A stretch of DNA of 45,926 nucleotides from Eubacteriales bacterium (lineage in GTDB: Bacteria > Bacillota > JASUSC01): contig JASUSC010000006.1 in NCBI GenBank assembly GCA_030446285.1, positions 1 to 45,926 on the forward strand, in the 5' to 3' direction. Positions within the stretch are counted from its first letter, which is position 1; each line of letters starts with the position of its first letter. A model generated the notes under the pieces. It did no database searches. It worked only from the letters and a program-made list of their open reading frames with translations, and was not told the origin of the DNA. A program made the translations under genes and the position numbers. This document shows positions 1 to 10,376 of the stretch, piece by piece.

Positions 1-102
1 AAAGATTCGGAATATCCGTTCTTGGCGGGAATAAAAACCTTGGTGAGGTGTAGGGTGGAAAGAGAGGAAATGAAAATAAGTGGGCAAAAGATAGTTTTTT
101 AA
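1..102 (+). CDS. C-terminal end of an unidentified gene (cut by window edge)
   Basis: Frame 1 is open from the first base to a TAA at 100-102 and gives 33 residues ending in SGQKIVF. It stops 12 bases before rapZ, so it is probably the preceding gene of the same operon. In related genomes the gene before rapZ is often murB or a PHP-domain phosphatase. The visible tail is too short to choose between these, and I do not recognise it. It could also be a chance open frame. Confidence 0.45.
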   Translation, partial: KDSEYPFLAGIKTLVRCRVEREEMKISGQKIVF

Positions 103-114
103 GAGGGGATTTTT

Positions 115-996
115 ATGTCTGATTTGCAGCTGGTGATAGTTACCGGTCTTTCCGGGGCGGGGAAGACTCAGGCGGTGCGATGTCTAGAAGATTTAGGTTT
201 TTTTTGCGTGGATAATTTACCGCCAACCCTTATTCCCAAGTTTGCCGAGTTAGTTTCCCAATCCGGAGGCAAGATAAAAAAAATTGCCCTGGTGATTGAT
301 ATCAGAGGGGGCGAATTTTTTGACAGTGTCCCTGAGATTCTCGAGCAACTTAGCCGGGAAGGGATAAAATACGAAATTCTTTTCCTGGAAGCCAGCGATG
401 AAACCCTGGTCAGGCGGTTTAAAGAGTTGCGCCGCCGTCACCCGTTAAATCCCGAGGGAAGTGTGTTAGAGTGTATCCGGGAAGAGAGAAAGCGGCTGGA
501 AGAGTTACGCGGCAAAGCCAACAAAATAATCGACACTACGGATCTTTCTCCCCAGCAGCTCAAGGAGGAAATTTTCAATCTCTACGGTGAGGGTCAGGAG
601 AAAAATGTTATCACCATAACCGTTATGTCCTTTGGCTTTAAATACGGTCTGCCCCTGGATGCTGATTTGGTAATCGACGTTCGTTTTTTACCCAATCCCT
701 ATTATATCAAAGAGATGAGAAATCTTACTGGGAACGACCCACTGGTGACAAAATACGTAATGGATTCGGAAGTTACCCAGGGGTTCTTGGCTAAGTTTAA
801 CGATCTGATGACCTTTCTTCTCCCCCATTATATTAAAGAAGGAAAAACCAGCCTGGTTATAGCTATTGGTTGTACTGGAGGTCAGCACCGGTCGGTTGTT
901 CTGGCCAACGAGATTGGAAAAAAATTGGCGGAATTAAACTACCGGGTAAAAGTGAAACATCGGGATGAAAAACGGGTCCTTGGGGGAAGAGAGTAG
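115..996 (+). CDS. rapZ: RapZ/YvcJ family nucleotide-binding protein
   Basis: Cytoplasmic P-loop ATPase/GTPase of the RapZ (YvcJ) family, 293 residues, normal for the family. The Walker A motif GLSGAGKT is at residues 11-18, followed by the family's CVDNLPP segment. The C-terminal domain has the conserved [10 protein letters not shown] signature. In E. coli RapZ is an RNA-binding adaptor controlling glmS mRNA decay. In Firmicutes the role is less clear and has been linked to competence and carbon metabolism. The ATG follows a GAGGGG ribosome site, and the stop abuts the yvcK ATG with no gap, so the two are translationally coupled in the classic rapZ-yvcK-whiA operon. Identity is certain; the exact function here is inferred. 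Confidence 0.95.
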   Translation: MSDLQLVIVTGLSGAGKTQAVRCLEDLGFFCVDNLPPTLIPKFAELVSQSGGKIKKIALVIDIRGGEFFDSVPEILEQLSREGIKYEILFLEASDETLVRRFKELRRRHPLNPEGSVLECIREERKRLEELRGKANKIIDTTDLSPQQLKEEIFNLYGEGQEKNVITITVMSFGFKYGLPLDADLVIDVRFLPNPYYIKEMRNLTGNDPLVTKYVMDSEVTQGFLAKFNDLMTFLLPHYIKEGKTSLVIAIGCTGGQHRSVVLANEIGKKLAELNYRVKVKHRDEKRVLGGRE

Positions 997-2346
997 ATGA
1001 GAAAGTTTTTGAAATGGTTTTTCCCCGGACTAAAAGTTAAACGCTGGCTTTTTCTGATAGCAGCCGGACTTTTTGTTCTTATCCTCGGCCTGACGCTGCT
1101 CAGCGACCAGCACCTTTTTTCCCGGCTGGAGATGACTCTGCGGGGGGTGATGAAAAAACTAACCGGTGCTGAACATGAGACTTTAATCGGTCTTTTTTTC
1201 TTACTCACCGGACTGTTTGCCGTTTGCCTGGGCATGCAGAAGACCATCCAATCCATAATCACCACCCTACTTCCAGAAAGTGAGCAAAAAATAATAGACA
1301 TTCTTTATAACCGTCATTATCTGCGCCGGGGTCCCCGGGTAGTGGTGATAGGCGGCGGGACAGGCCTTTCGGTACTCCTGCGCGGCCTGAAAAAATATAC
1401 CAGTAATATCACCGCCATAGTTACTGTAGCCGATGACGGCGGTAGTTCTGGTCAGCTAAGGGGAGAGATGGGTATTCTTCCTCCGGGCGACATTCGTAAC
1501 TGCCTGGTGGCTTTAGCTGACCGGGAAACGCTGCTGGAGGAGCTGCTCCAGTTTCGCTTTACCGATGGAAGCTTGGAAGGGCATAACCTGGGAAATCTGT
1601 TTATTGCTGCTTTAACCCGTATTACCGGCCGTTTTGAACAGGCGGTGAAAGAGATGAGCCGGGTCCTGGCGGTGCGGGGACAGGTGCTGCCGGCAACACT
1701 GGAGGATGTGACCCTTTATGCTGAACTGGAAGACGGCACGGTGGTAGCTGGGGAATCGCGAATTGGCAAGTGCCGCGGCATAAAACGGGTCTACATCAAG
1801 CCGGAGGATTGTAAGCCTTTGCCGGAAGCTGTTGAAGCCATTGCTGAGGCGGATGCGGTGATTATCGGTCCCGGCAGCCTTTATACCAGTATCATGCCCA
1901 ACCTGCTGGTGCAAAGGCTGCGGGAGGCGGTGAAAAGCAGCCCGGCGGTGAAAATTTATGTCTGCAATATAATGACCCAGCCGGAAGAAACTCACGGCTA
2001 CACAGCTTCGCGCCATGTTCAGGCCCTTCTGGACCACTTTGGACCGGGGCTTTTCGATTATGTCATTGTCAACAAGGATGAGCCCTCGCGGAAGATTTTG
2101 CAGGAATGTCAGCGCAAAGGATATGCTTTTGTTAAGCCGGATATAAAGGCTATTGAAAGAATGGGATTAAAGGTGAAGACAGAATCTCTGTGGGACCGAG
2201 AAACGGGGCTCCTCCACGACGGGGATAAACTGGCCAGAGTGATTTTAGCTACTATTCTAGAAAACAAAACGACGGCGGAAAAACTGAACTTCCTCGATCT
2301 CTATCTCCTGGTAGACAAAATAAAGGGTATTTCCCGCTTTTCCTGA
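997..2346 (+). CDS. yvcK: YvcK family protein (gluconeogenesis factor) with N-terminal membrane region
   Basis: YvcK has a CofD-like fold and binds UDP-sugars. It is needed for growth on gluconeogenic carbon and for cell shape in Bacillus, where it influences PBP1 placement. The conserved core begins near residue 110 with VVVIGGGTGLSVLLRGL, then TVADDGGSSGQLR and PPGDIRNCLVALA, with IIGPGSLYTSIMPNL near residue 290. At 449 residues it is about 120 longer than the short Bacillus form. The extra N-terminus holds two hydrophobic helices (about residues 16-36 and 63-82), so this version should be membrane-anchored, a layout found in clostridial members. It starts directly after the rapZ stop. Confidence 0.93.
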   Translation: MRKFLKWFFPGLKVKRWLFLIAAGLFVLILGLTLLSDQHLFSRLEMTLRGVMKKLTGAEHETLIGLFFLLTGLFAVCLGMQKTIQSIITTLLPESEQKIIDILYNRHYLRRGPRVVVIGGGTGLSVLLRGLKKYTSNITAIVTVADDGGSSGQLRGEMGILPPGDIRNCLVALADRETLLEELLQFRFTDGSLEGHNLGNLFIAALTRITGRFEQAVKEMSRVLAVRGQVLPATLEDVTLYAELEDGTVVAGESRIGKCRGIKRVYIKPEDCKPLPEAVEAIAEADAVIIGPGSLYTSIMPNLLVQRLREAVKSSPAVKIYVCNIMTQPEETHGYTASRHVQALLDHFGPGLFDYVIVNKDEPSRKILQECQRKGYAFVKPDIKAIERMGLKVKTESLWDRETGLLHDGDKLARVILATILENKTTAEKLNFLDLYLLVDKIKGISRFS

Positions 2347-2356
2347 GGTGTTGACA

Positions 2357-3316
2357 ATGCTCAATTTTTCTCTGGCAACCAAAAATGAGCTGGCCCATTT
2401 ACCCAAAAAGAAAAAGTGCTGTGCCCGGGCCGAGCTGGCGGCACTGCTGCGGATGGACGGCGAAATTCATATCAGCGGCGGCGATATGTTTCTGCAGGTG
2501 GTAACGGATAATGCGGCGGTGGCTAGACGGATATTTTGTTTACTCAAGGATGTTTTCCGCTTTTCTTCCGGGATAATGGTAGTTCGGCGCCGCCGCCTGC
2601 GGAAAAACAACGTGTACTTTATCAGGGTAGATGGGCGGGAAAGAGTAAAAGAAATAATGGAAACGCTGGGATTTATCGATTCGGCCGGGCAGATAATAGG
2701 CGGAGTTAACCCTCATTTGCTGTCCCAGGACTGCTGCCGGCGGGCTTACCTCCGGGGAGCTTTCTTAGGAGGTGGGTCGGTGAGCAGTCCGGAAGGAACC
2801 TACCACCTGGAAATTACCGCCGGTAGTGAGGAACACGCTGCCCAGTTGGTTGAAGTGATGAAAGGCTACGGGCTAACCCCTGGTATCAACCGGCGCCGCA
2901 ATAAGGTGGTAGTTTACTTGAAGGGGAGCGACGGCATCAGCACTCTTCTCAGTTTAATGGGCGCCCATACGGCGCTGCTTAATTTTGAAAATGTGCGAAT
3001 ATACAAAGATATGCGCAATCACATCAACCGTCTGGTTAACTGTGAAACTGCTAATTTGAACAAAACGGTAGATGCTGCCGTGCGCCAGGTGGAAAACATT
3101 CGTTTTCTCGACCGCCACCTTGGCATTGATAACCTGCCACCAGGGCTAAAGGAAGTGGCGCGGCTGCGCCTGGCTTATCCCGACGCCAGCTTAAAGGAGT
3201 TGGGGAATTTACTCAATCCCCCTTTGAGCAAATCGGGAGTAAATCACCGCTTGCGTCGCTTGGATTTGCTGGCGGAAAAAATGCGGGCTGAGGGAGAAGG
3301 TAAAAAGGATGGCTGA
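2357..3316 (+). CDS. whiA: WhiA, DNA-binding regulator with homing-endonuclease-like fold
   Basis: WhiA is 319 residues from the ATG at 2357. That start is preferred over an in-frame GTG at 2348, because GAGGTG lies just upstream of 2357 and the family begins with a short F-S-x-x-x-K-x-E-L-A segment, seen here as FSLATKNELAHL. The N-terminal LAGLIDADG-like half includes RRAYLRGAFLGGGSVSSP; the C-terminal helix-turn-helix ends LKELGNLLNPPLSKSGVNHR. WhiA controls sporulation septation in Streptomyces and affects cell division and chromosome segregation in Bacillus. It overlaps the next gene by 8 bases. Confidence 0.95.
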   Translation: MLNFSLATKNELAHLPKKKKCCARAELAALLRMDGEIHISGGDMFLQVVTDNAAVARRIFCLLKDVFRFSSGIMVVRRRRLRKNNVYFIRVDGRERVKEIMETLGFIDSAGQIIGGVNPHLLSQDCCRRAYLRGAFLGGGSVSSPEGTYHLEITAGSEEHAAQLVEVMKGYGLTPGINRRRNKVVVYLKGSDGISTLLSLMGAHTALLNFENVRIYKDMRNHINRLVNCETANLNKTVDAAVRQVENIRFLDRHLGIDNLPPGLKEVARLRLAYPDASLKELGNLLNPPLSKSGVNHRLRRLDLLAEKMRAEGEGKKDG

Positions 3317-4313
3317 ATGGGCGAAGCTGGACCGATTACTAAGGGAGAAAAGTTTGAAGGCGATTGAAGCTTCTGCCAGAGAGTGGAAAGAAAAACAGCC
3401 GGAGATAAAAAAGAAGCGTGGAGTTGAGATAACTTTTCTCGGCACCGGTGGAAATCCGGAAGCAGTTATCAGCCAGGTTCCCCGCACAGGGGGCTTTTAT
3501 CTTCAATTTGATGACCTGCGAATGCTCGTAGATCCAGGGTTGGGGGCTCCTCTTTATGCCCGCGAATGCGGAATAGACCTGCGTTCTCTCGATGCCGTGT
3601 ATATTTCCCACGGCCACACGGACCACTATGCCGGGGCGGAGACGGTAATTGAGGCCATGTGCTGGGCCATGTCCTGCCGGCGGGGTATGGTGCTGGGGCC
3701 CGGTCAGGTTTTTGCCGAAAACCGGGTAATCAGCTGTTACCACCAGGGGCAGACTGAGAAAAGCGGCTACCGCGGCGGGCCGGAGGTGGTGGTTCTGGAG
3801 GCTTTCCGGCCAGTGGAAATAAAAGGAGCAAGATTGACTCCCGTGCCGGTCTACCACGGCGGGGAAAATTACGGCTTCATTCTGGAGAAGGAAGGATTTA
3901 AGCTGGGTTATACCAGCGATACTTCTTACATTAAAGCTTACCGGAACGCGGCGGGGACGGTGGAAGTAGGCCGCGTGGGAACTGTCATGGATCTGGAGGA
4001 GATTGTTGACTTTCGCCGGGACCTAAAAGAAATTTTCGGCCGGGTGGATGTTCTCATCGCCAACGTAACTTCCCACAATTCCTGGTTTCACCGGCACATC
4101 ACTACTTTGGGACTGGCCCACCTTCTCCGGGGGAGTAGAGTTCGACTCTGTCTTTTGACCCATTTTAATTACAGCTGTGTGGTGCCGGAGGATTTGCGAC
4201 CGTTGATGGCCAGGTATGTAGAGGAATACTCGGGAGTTGCCGCCAAGGCGGTTAGAGACGGGGAGACGGTGTTGCTGGACTGTTTTCGTAAGCTTAGTTC
4301 CCAGGAAGCCTAA
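3309..4313 (+). CDS. MBL-fold (metallo-beta-lactamase superfamily) hydrolase
   Basis: Protein of 334 residues. Zinc-binding motif HGHTDH lies near residue 100; a further ligand histidine is in PVYHGG, a bridging aspartate in YTSDTSY, and a late histidine in LLTHFN. This is the ligand layout of ribonuclease Z/arylsulfatase-like MBL hydrolases. The substrate cannot be told; a phosphodiester (RNA or cyclic nucleotide) is possible. The ATG is inside the end of whiA (ATGGCTGA), so translation is coupled. The gene ends 4 bases from the convergent rqcH stop, with no clear terminator between them. Confidence 0.85.
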   Translation: MAEWAKLDRLLREKSLKAIEASAREWKEKQPEIKKKRGVEITFLGTGGNPEAVISQVPRTGGFYLQFDDLRMLVDPGLGAPLYARECGIDLRSLDAVYISHGHTDHYAGAETVIEAMCWAMSCRRGMVLGPGQVFAENRVISCYHQGQTEKSGYRGGPEVVVLEAFRPVEIKGARLTPVPVYHGGENYGFILEKEGFKLGYTSDTSYIKAYRNAAGTVEVGRVGTVMDLEEIVDFRRDLKEIFGRVDVLIANVTSHNSWFHRHITTLGLAHLLRGSRVRLCLLTHFNYSCVVPEDLRPLMARYVEEYSGVAAKAVRDGETVLLDCFRKLSSQEA

Positions 4314-4317
4314 TATC

Positions 4318-6075
4318 TCAGGCTTTTTTTTCTACCCCTGGAGGGATTTCTGCTTTTACCACCAGGGTTTTCTGGTTTTCGTAAACGACCATTCCCGGCC
4401 GGGCATGACGGGGTTTACGGACATGGCGAACGGCTGTATAGTCTACCTCTGCTTTACCGGCGGCGCGACCGCGGCTGAAATATGCTGCTAAGGATGCTGC
4501 TTCCAGCAGAGTTTGGGTAGGCACATCTTTGCCGCCGGTACGGATAACTACGTGGGAGCCAGGGATATTGCGGGCATGAAGCCAGATGTCATCGGGTGAG
4601 GCCAGTTTCATGGTGAGATAGTCGTTTTGCCGGTTGTTTTTCCCCACTAAAATTTCCAGGCCGTCGCTGGAGAGGTAGACGGCTGGGGAAGGGGGGGTGG
4701 CTTTTTTCTGGCCGGCAGGGGTTTTGCTGGCAGGAGAGGAGAGGTAGCCTTCGTCGCTGAGCTCCTTTTCGATTTCGGCCAGTTCTTCTAAAGTGGAGGC
4801 CTCCAGGAGGGCCTGACGGACACTTTCCAGATACTCCAATTCAGCTATGGCTTCTTCTTTTATGGTTGTTGCTCGGGCAATGGTATTTTTGGCTTTGCGA
4901 TACAGGCGAAAATATTCTTCCGCCTGCCGGGATGGTTCCAGGTCTTCCCGCAGCGGAATGGTGACGGGAAGAGGAGGGTCCTGGTAATAATTTTCTACCG
5001 TGATGCTGGTGGCACCGGCAGGGATGCGATAAAGATTGGCATAGAGCAGTTCTCCCAGCAGGCGGTAGTGTTCGGGGTCTCCCGCCTGGGCAATGGCTTC
5101 TTCTTGATGCTCAATGCGCCGTTTCTGGCGTTCCATTTCTTTGGCTACGGTTTGCAGGAGCTTTTGTTTCAAGGAGGACGTTTTTTCCAGCTCTTCCTTT
5201 TGTCGGTAAAAAGAATCGGCTAAGAAGGAAGCCGGGCCAGTTGTGGCAGGAAGATTGCCCAGATGGTAGAGAGGAAAGGCACTGAGGAGATGGGGGCGTT
5301 GGTCGGCATAGTAAAGGTGGGGCGAAAAATTCCCTCCTGCTGCGGAGCGGAAAAGGGCTTGCAGTTGCCGGAGAAGGGCGGCAAACTCGCCGCTTCCCCA
5401 TTCATCTACCGGCACGCTCTCCAAACCGGCGCGGTGCAGGACCTCTCTGGCCATGAATGGGGCCAGTCCCTCAACGTGGCGGACGAGAAAGTTTTCTCCC
5501 TTGGTGCCTGCAGGCAAAGGGGCTGCTAAGGAGATTAAATCGGTTTCTTCTTTAAGGGCAAGAGGATCTACTTTTTCCTGACGGGGGGGCGGGATATAAG
5601 GACGGCCGGGAAGCACTTCCCGGTGGCGGCTCACGGCGTGGGAGTAGCGTTTGATGGCGTCGTAGATTACGTTTTGCCGGTAGTCGACGAGGATAATATT
5701 GCTGTGTTTGCCCATTATTTCTACAATCAGGTCTTTAACCGCCAGCTCGCCCATTTCGTCCCGGTTTTCTATTCGCAGGCGGACAATGCGGTCCCAGCCT
5801 TCCTGAAAGAGGTCGACTATCCGTCCGCCTTCTAAGTGTTTGCGCAACACCATGCAAAAGAGAGGTGGCTGCTGGGGATTGTCTCTACCTGTTGTCGTGA
5901 TGTGCAGGCGGGGGGCGTCGGCCCGGGCGGAGATGAGCAGACGGTGTTTTTCGCCGCCGGCACGGATGAGAAGCTGAATTTCTTCCGGCAGGGGCTGATA
6001 AATTCTTTCTACTTTCCCGTGGAGAAGCTTTTGGCGCAGTTCTTCCACTACGGCGCGAATATAAAGGGAGTCCAT
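4318..6075 (-). CDS. rqcH: RqcH/Rqc2-type NFACT protein, ribosome-associated quality control
   Basis: RqcH binds obstructed 50S subunits, recruits tRNA-Ala and adds an alanine tail that marks the stalled peptide for degradation. It was formerly annotated as a fibronectin-binding protein. This protein has 585 residues. The NFACT-N domain includes Asp95-Arg96 in GWDRIVRL, which appears to match the D97/R98 pair required in B. subtilis RqcH, and VEIMGKHSNIILVD. Coiled coils occupy the middle (about 300-450). The C-terminal NFACT-R domain includes IWLHARNIPGSHVVIR and VRHVRKP. The start at 6075 has AGGAGGG at a proper distance; an upstream in-frame GTG would bury that site. A strong promoter lies upstream. 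Confidence 0.93.
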   Translation of the reverse strand: MDSLYIRAVVEELRQKLLHGKVERIYQPLPEEIQLLIRAGGEKHRLLISARADAPRLHITTTGRDNPQQPPLFCMVLRKHLEGGRIVDLFQEGWDRIVRLRIENRDEMGELAVKDLIVEIMGKHSNIILVDYRQNVIYDAIKRYSHAVSRHREVLPGRPYIPPPRQEKVDPLALKEETDLISLAAPLPAGTKGENFLVRHVEGLAPFMAREVLHRAGLESVPVDEWGSGEFAALLRQLQALFRSAAGGNFSPHLYYADQRPHLLSAFPLYHLGNLPATTGPASFLADSFYRQKEELEKTSSLKQKLLQTVAKEMERQKRRIEHQEEAIAQAGDPEHYRLLGELLYANLYRIPAGATSITVENYYQDPPLPVTIPLREDLEPSRQAEEYFRLYRKAKNTIARATTIKEEAIAELEYLESVRQALLEASTLEELAEIEKELSDEGYLSSPASKTPAGQKKATPPSPAVYLSSDGLEILVGKNNRQNDYLTMKLASPDDIWLHARNIPGSHVVIRTGGKDVPTQTLLEAASLAAYFSRGRAAGKAEVDYTAVRHVRKPRHARPGMVVYENQKTLVVKAEIPPGVEKKA

Positions 6076-6113
6076 TTGGTAAATCCCTCCTGTCACTTCC
6101 GACCTGTAGAATA

Positions 6114-6142
6114 AGTATAAACCATAGAGTTTTCGTGGTCAA
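6114..6142 (-). promoter_or_regulatory. Sigma-A promoter of rqcH
   Basis: On the minus strand, TTGACC (6142-6137) and TATACT (6119-6114) are separated by exactly 17 bases. This is a near-consensus vegetative promoter about 40 bases upstream of the rqcH start. Confidence 0.75.
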
Positions 6143-6382
6143 AAACCAGCTCTTTGCTTGTCTTTGAACCGGGGGCGGCAAAAAAGTTTCAAAATTTTTC
6201 GGCAAAAACTATATAATTGTTAGAAGGAGAATTTTTTGGTGGAAGGATGAAGTTTATGGGACGGGAAAAACCAGTTGGGCGGCAGGAAAGAAAAACGGCG
6301 GGGCCGGAGGGAGTTCCGTTTCCGGAGAAGAGGAGGAAACGGAAGTTTGCTCCGGTTTTTTTGTTCAGGGGGTGGAGTACCT

Positions 6383-7020
6383 GTGAAAATTAGCCCCTCG
6401 CTGGAGCGAAAGCAAACTTTAAAGACTGGTTATTCCCTCCGTCAAAGACAGGCTTTAGAGATTTTACAGAAGTCGACCTGGGAATTGGAAGAGTATTTGC
6501 AGAAGGAGGCAGTGTTAAAGAAGGTGCAAAACTTGGATCTGCCGGGGGTTGGGGCCAGGGATCCTACGGGATGCCTTCTCCTTCAGGCCGTACCCTGTAC
6601 CGGATAGCAGAAGCCTTAGTAAAATTGCAGAAGCCGTTCTTTCTCCAGGGTCCCCAGGCTCTTAAACCACTGACTTTAAAAGAAGTAGCAGTAGAGACGG
6701 GTTTGCATGAGTCAACTGTAAGCCGAGCCCTTCAGGGGAAATACATGCAAACCCCTTTCGGGATTTTTGCCATGAAGAGGTTGTTCTCCAGTGCGCTGGA
6801 GGTGGAGGAAGGGGAAGCAGTAAGCGTTGAGACGGCGCAAAAGATGTTGAGAGAACTGATCGCGGAGGAGGATCCAGCGCGGCCTTACAGTGACCGCCAA
6901 CTGGCGAGTTTGCTGGCGGAGCGAGGAATAAAAAGTGCCCGAAGAACAGTACTCAAATACCGGGAAGAAATGGGAATTCCCGCTGCTCCATGCTGCCGAC
7001 GCTATCAACAAAAGAAATAG
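6383..7020 (+). pseudogene. rpoN: Decayed rpoN (sigma-54) with internal deletions and a frame change
   Basis: Three separate pieces of sigma-54 remain in order. Region I starts at a GTG at 6383 (GGTGGAG upstream) with ISPSLERKQT and LRQRQALEILQKS. It runs straight into the core-binding motif LPGVGARDPT and CLLLQ (about 6535-6582). After a shift to another frame comes region III, with LHESTVSRALQGKYMQTP and the RpoN box ARRTVLKYRE at 6937-6966. An intact sigma-54 has about 430-460 residues; here about 215 codons remain in two frames, the first stopping at 6605-6607. About 130 residues are missing between pieces one and two and about 100 between two and three. The C-terminal piece can still be read as a 149-residue ORF from an ATG at 6571. 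The 240 bases before this gene contain one TATAAT (6212-6217) without a good -35. Confidence 0.88.
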
Positions 7021-7048
7021 TATGACATAATTCCTGGACTGTGTCATA
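7021..7048. repeat. 7-bp inverted repeat just after the rpoN relic
   Basis: TATGACA at 7021-7027 and TGTCATA at 7042-7048 are perfect inverted copies with a 14-base spacer, starting at the first base after the rpoN stop codon. It could be an operator, the end of a small mobile element, or chance. Confidence 0.5.
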
Positions 7049-7058
7049 AAAAAACATG

Positions 7059-8298
<1,240 letters not shown>

Positions 8299-8356
8299 GC
8301 GGGTTTTTAGCCGGGTCTTGGGACCGAGGAAACTACTGCAGAAAGGGTGAGGAAAT

Positions 8357-9565
8357 TTGGCCAAACTGACGGTTCGGGACGTAGACGTAAGAGGTAAAAG
8401 AGTTTTTGTCCGCGTGGATTTTAACGTGCCACTAGATAAAGAAGGCAACGTAACCGACGATTCCCGGATCAGGGAGGCCCTGCCGACGATTAAGTACCTA
8501 CTGGAGAGAGGAGCCAAGGTTATCCTGGCTTCTCATTTGGGACGACCTAAAGGACAAGTGAAAGAAGAGCTCCGTTTGGGTCCCGTTGCCAGAAGGTTGG
8601 AAGAACTGCTGGGGCGCAAGGTTGTAAAAACCGATGACTGTGTGGGGCCAGAAGTGGAAGCGGCGGTAGCAGCCATGAAAGAAGGGGACGTGCTTTTGCT
8701 GGAGAACGTGCGGTTCCATCCGGAAGAAGAGAAGAACGACCCCGAGTTTGCCCGCAAGCTGGCTTCCCTGGCCGACCTTTTCGTCAACGATGCTTTTGGC
8801 ACTGCTCACCGGGCGCATGCTTCCACTGCTGGGATTGCCCGCTATATTCCTGGTGTGGCCGGGTTCCTGCTGGAAAAAGAAATTACCAGAATGGGCGAGG
8901 TGCTGAAGAACCCCGAATCGCCCTTTGTGGTGGTCCTGGGTGGAGCTAAAGTTTCTGACAAAATAGGGGTTATTGAAAACCTCTTACCCAAAGCGGACCG
9001 TTTCCTCATTGGCGGCAGCATGGCCAACACTTTCTTGCGGGCACAGGGTTATTCTCTGGGCAACTCCAAAGTAGAGGAAGACAAGCTAGATCTGGCCAGA
9101 GAAATTATGAACAAGGCCGCTGCCTTAGGGAAAGGTTTTGTCCTTCCCGTTGATCTTGTGGTGGCTGAATCCCTTTCCGAAACAGCTCCTGCCCGGGTGG
9201 TAACTCCCGATGCCGTGCCGGATGGCTGGATGGCTCTGGATATCGGTCCTCGCACCCGGGAAAACTACGCTGCCGTGATCGTAGAAGCGGCTACAGTCTT
9301 CTGGAACGGACCTATGGGCGTCTTTGAAATGCCCCCCTTTGCCGCGGGGACGGAGGCTGTCGCCCGGGCAATGGCAGAATGTGCCGGAACCACTATTGTG
9401 GGTGGTGGCGACTCTGCGGCTGCGGTTCGCAAGTTTGGTATCACCGACCGGATAACCCATGTTTCCACCGGCGGGGGAGCGTCGTTGAAGTTTTTCGAAG
9501 GGAAAGAACTGCCTGGGATCGCGGTATTGAAAGACAAAGATGAAGTAGTGGCAGAAATTCGATAG
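8357..9565 (+). CDS. pgk: Phosphoglycerate kinase
   Basis: Transfers phosphate from 1,3-bisphosphoglycerate to ADP, making ATP and 3-phosphoglycerate. It has 402 residues, a typical bacterial monomer. The signature [12 protein letters not shown] is at about residues 16-27, SHLGRPKG at about 59-66, [17 protein letters not shown] in the middle, and the nucleotide loop [10 protein letters not shown] near residue 350. It starts with TTG at 8357 after GGGTGAGG. It lies 58 bases after gap with no terminator between. Confidence 0.97.
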   Translation: MAKLTVRDVDVRGKRVFVRVDFNVPLDKEGNVTDDSRIREALPTIKYLLERGAKVILASHLGRPKGQVKEELRLGPVARRLEELLGRKVVKTDDCVGPEVEAAVAAMKEGDVLLLENVRFHPEEEKNDPEFARKLASLADLFVNDAFGTAHRAHASTAGIARYIPGVAGFLLEKEITRMGEVLKNPESPFVVVLGGAKVSDKIGVIENLLPKADRFLIGGSMANTFLRAQGYSLGNSKVEEDKLDLAREIMNKAAALGKGFVLPVDLVVAESLSETAPARVVTPDAVPDGWMALDIGPRTRENYAAVIVEAATVFWNGPMGVFEMPPFAAGTEAVARAMAECAGTTIVGGGDSAAAVRKFGITDRITHVSTGGGASLKFFEGKELPGIAVLKDKDEVVAEIR

Positions 9566-9592
9566 GGGAGAGAAAGAAGTAGGAGGAAAATT

Positions 9593-10351
9593 ATGCGGAA
9601 ACCGATAATTGCTGGAAACTGGAAGATGCACAAAACCAGAGGGGAAGCTGTTGCTCTGGTTAAATCCTTGAAACCACTGGTGGCGAGGGCGGCCTGCGAA
9701 GTGGTGGTCTGCCCTCCCTTTACTGCTCTTACGGCGGTAGCCGAAGAAATTGCCGGGAGCAACATCGTTCTTGGCGCGCAGAACATGCACTGGGAAAAAG
9801 AAGGGGCTTTTACCGGCGAAGTGTCACCTGGTATGCTCAAAGATGTGGGAGTTAAGTATGTGATCCTGGGACACTCGGAGCGCCGCCAGTACTTTGCCGA
9901 AACCAACGAAACGGTCAATCTCAAGGTAAAAGCCGCTTTTGCTTACGGACTTGTTCCCATTGTTTGTGTGGGGGAGACTTTGACCGAGCGAGAAGCAGGC
10001 AAAACGGAAGAAGTGCTGGAAGATCAAGTACGCAATTCTTTGGCCGGACTTACAGAAAATGAGGCGGCGGAACTGGTGGTGGCCTACGAGCCGGTCTGGG
10101 CTATTGGAACGGGCCGTACTGCTTCGGAAGGAGATGCCCAGGCAAGTATTGCTTTTATCCGGCGGCTCTTGGCCGATATGTACGGGGAGGATACTGCCGC
10201 TCGGGTAAGAATCCAGTACGGCGGCAGTGTGAAACCCGAGAACATAGCCGGACTGATGGCCCAACCGGACATTGATGGGGCTCTGGTTGGCGGTGCCAGT
10301 TTGCAGGCAGAAAGTTTTGCAGCGATAGTTAATTACGGCCGTGGCCAATAA
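9593..10351 (+). CDS. tpiA: Triosephosphate isomerase
   Basis: Interconverts dihydroxyacetone phosphate and glyceraldehyde-3-phosphate. It is a 252-residue TIM barrel. Active-site residues are visible: Asn/Lys in AGNWKMHK, His in LGHSERR and catalytic Glu in [12 protein letters not shown]; the phosphate-binding YGGSVKPEN and VGGASL loops follow. ATG start with AGGAGG upstream. It is the third gene of the operon, 27 bases after pgk. Confidence 0.97.
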   Translation: MRKPIIAGNWKMHKTRGEAVALVKSLKPLVARAACEVVVCPPFTALTAVAEEIAGSNIVLGAQNMHWEKEGAFTGEVSPGMLKDVGVKYVILGHSERRQYFAETNETVNLKVKAAFAYGLVPIVCVGETLTEREAGKTEEVLEDQVRNSLAGLTENEAAELVVAYEPVWAIGTGRTASEGDAQASIAFIRRLLADMYGEDTAARVRIQYGGSVKPENIAGLMAQPDIDGALVGGASLQAESFAAIVNYGRGQ

Positions 10352-10376
10352 CGACAACAGCAAAGGAGGATGATCC

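Noticed and set aside
5111-5401. ORFs inside rqcH on other frames, and similar shadows in pgk, hppA and lon
   Set aside because: They overlap strongly conserved genes, have no ribosome sites, and their peptides match no family.
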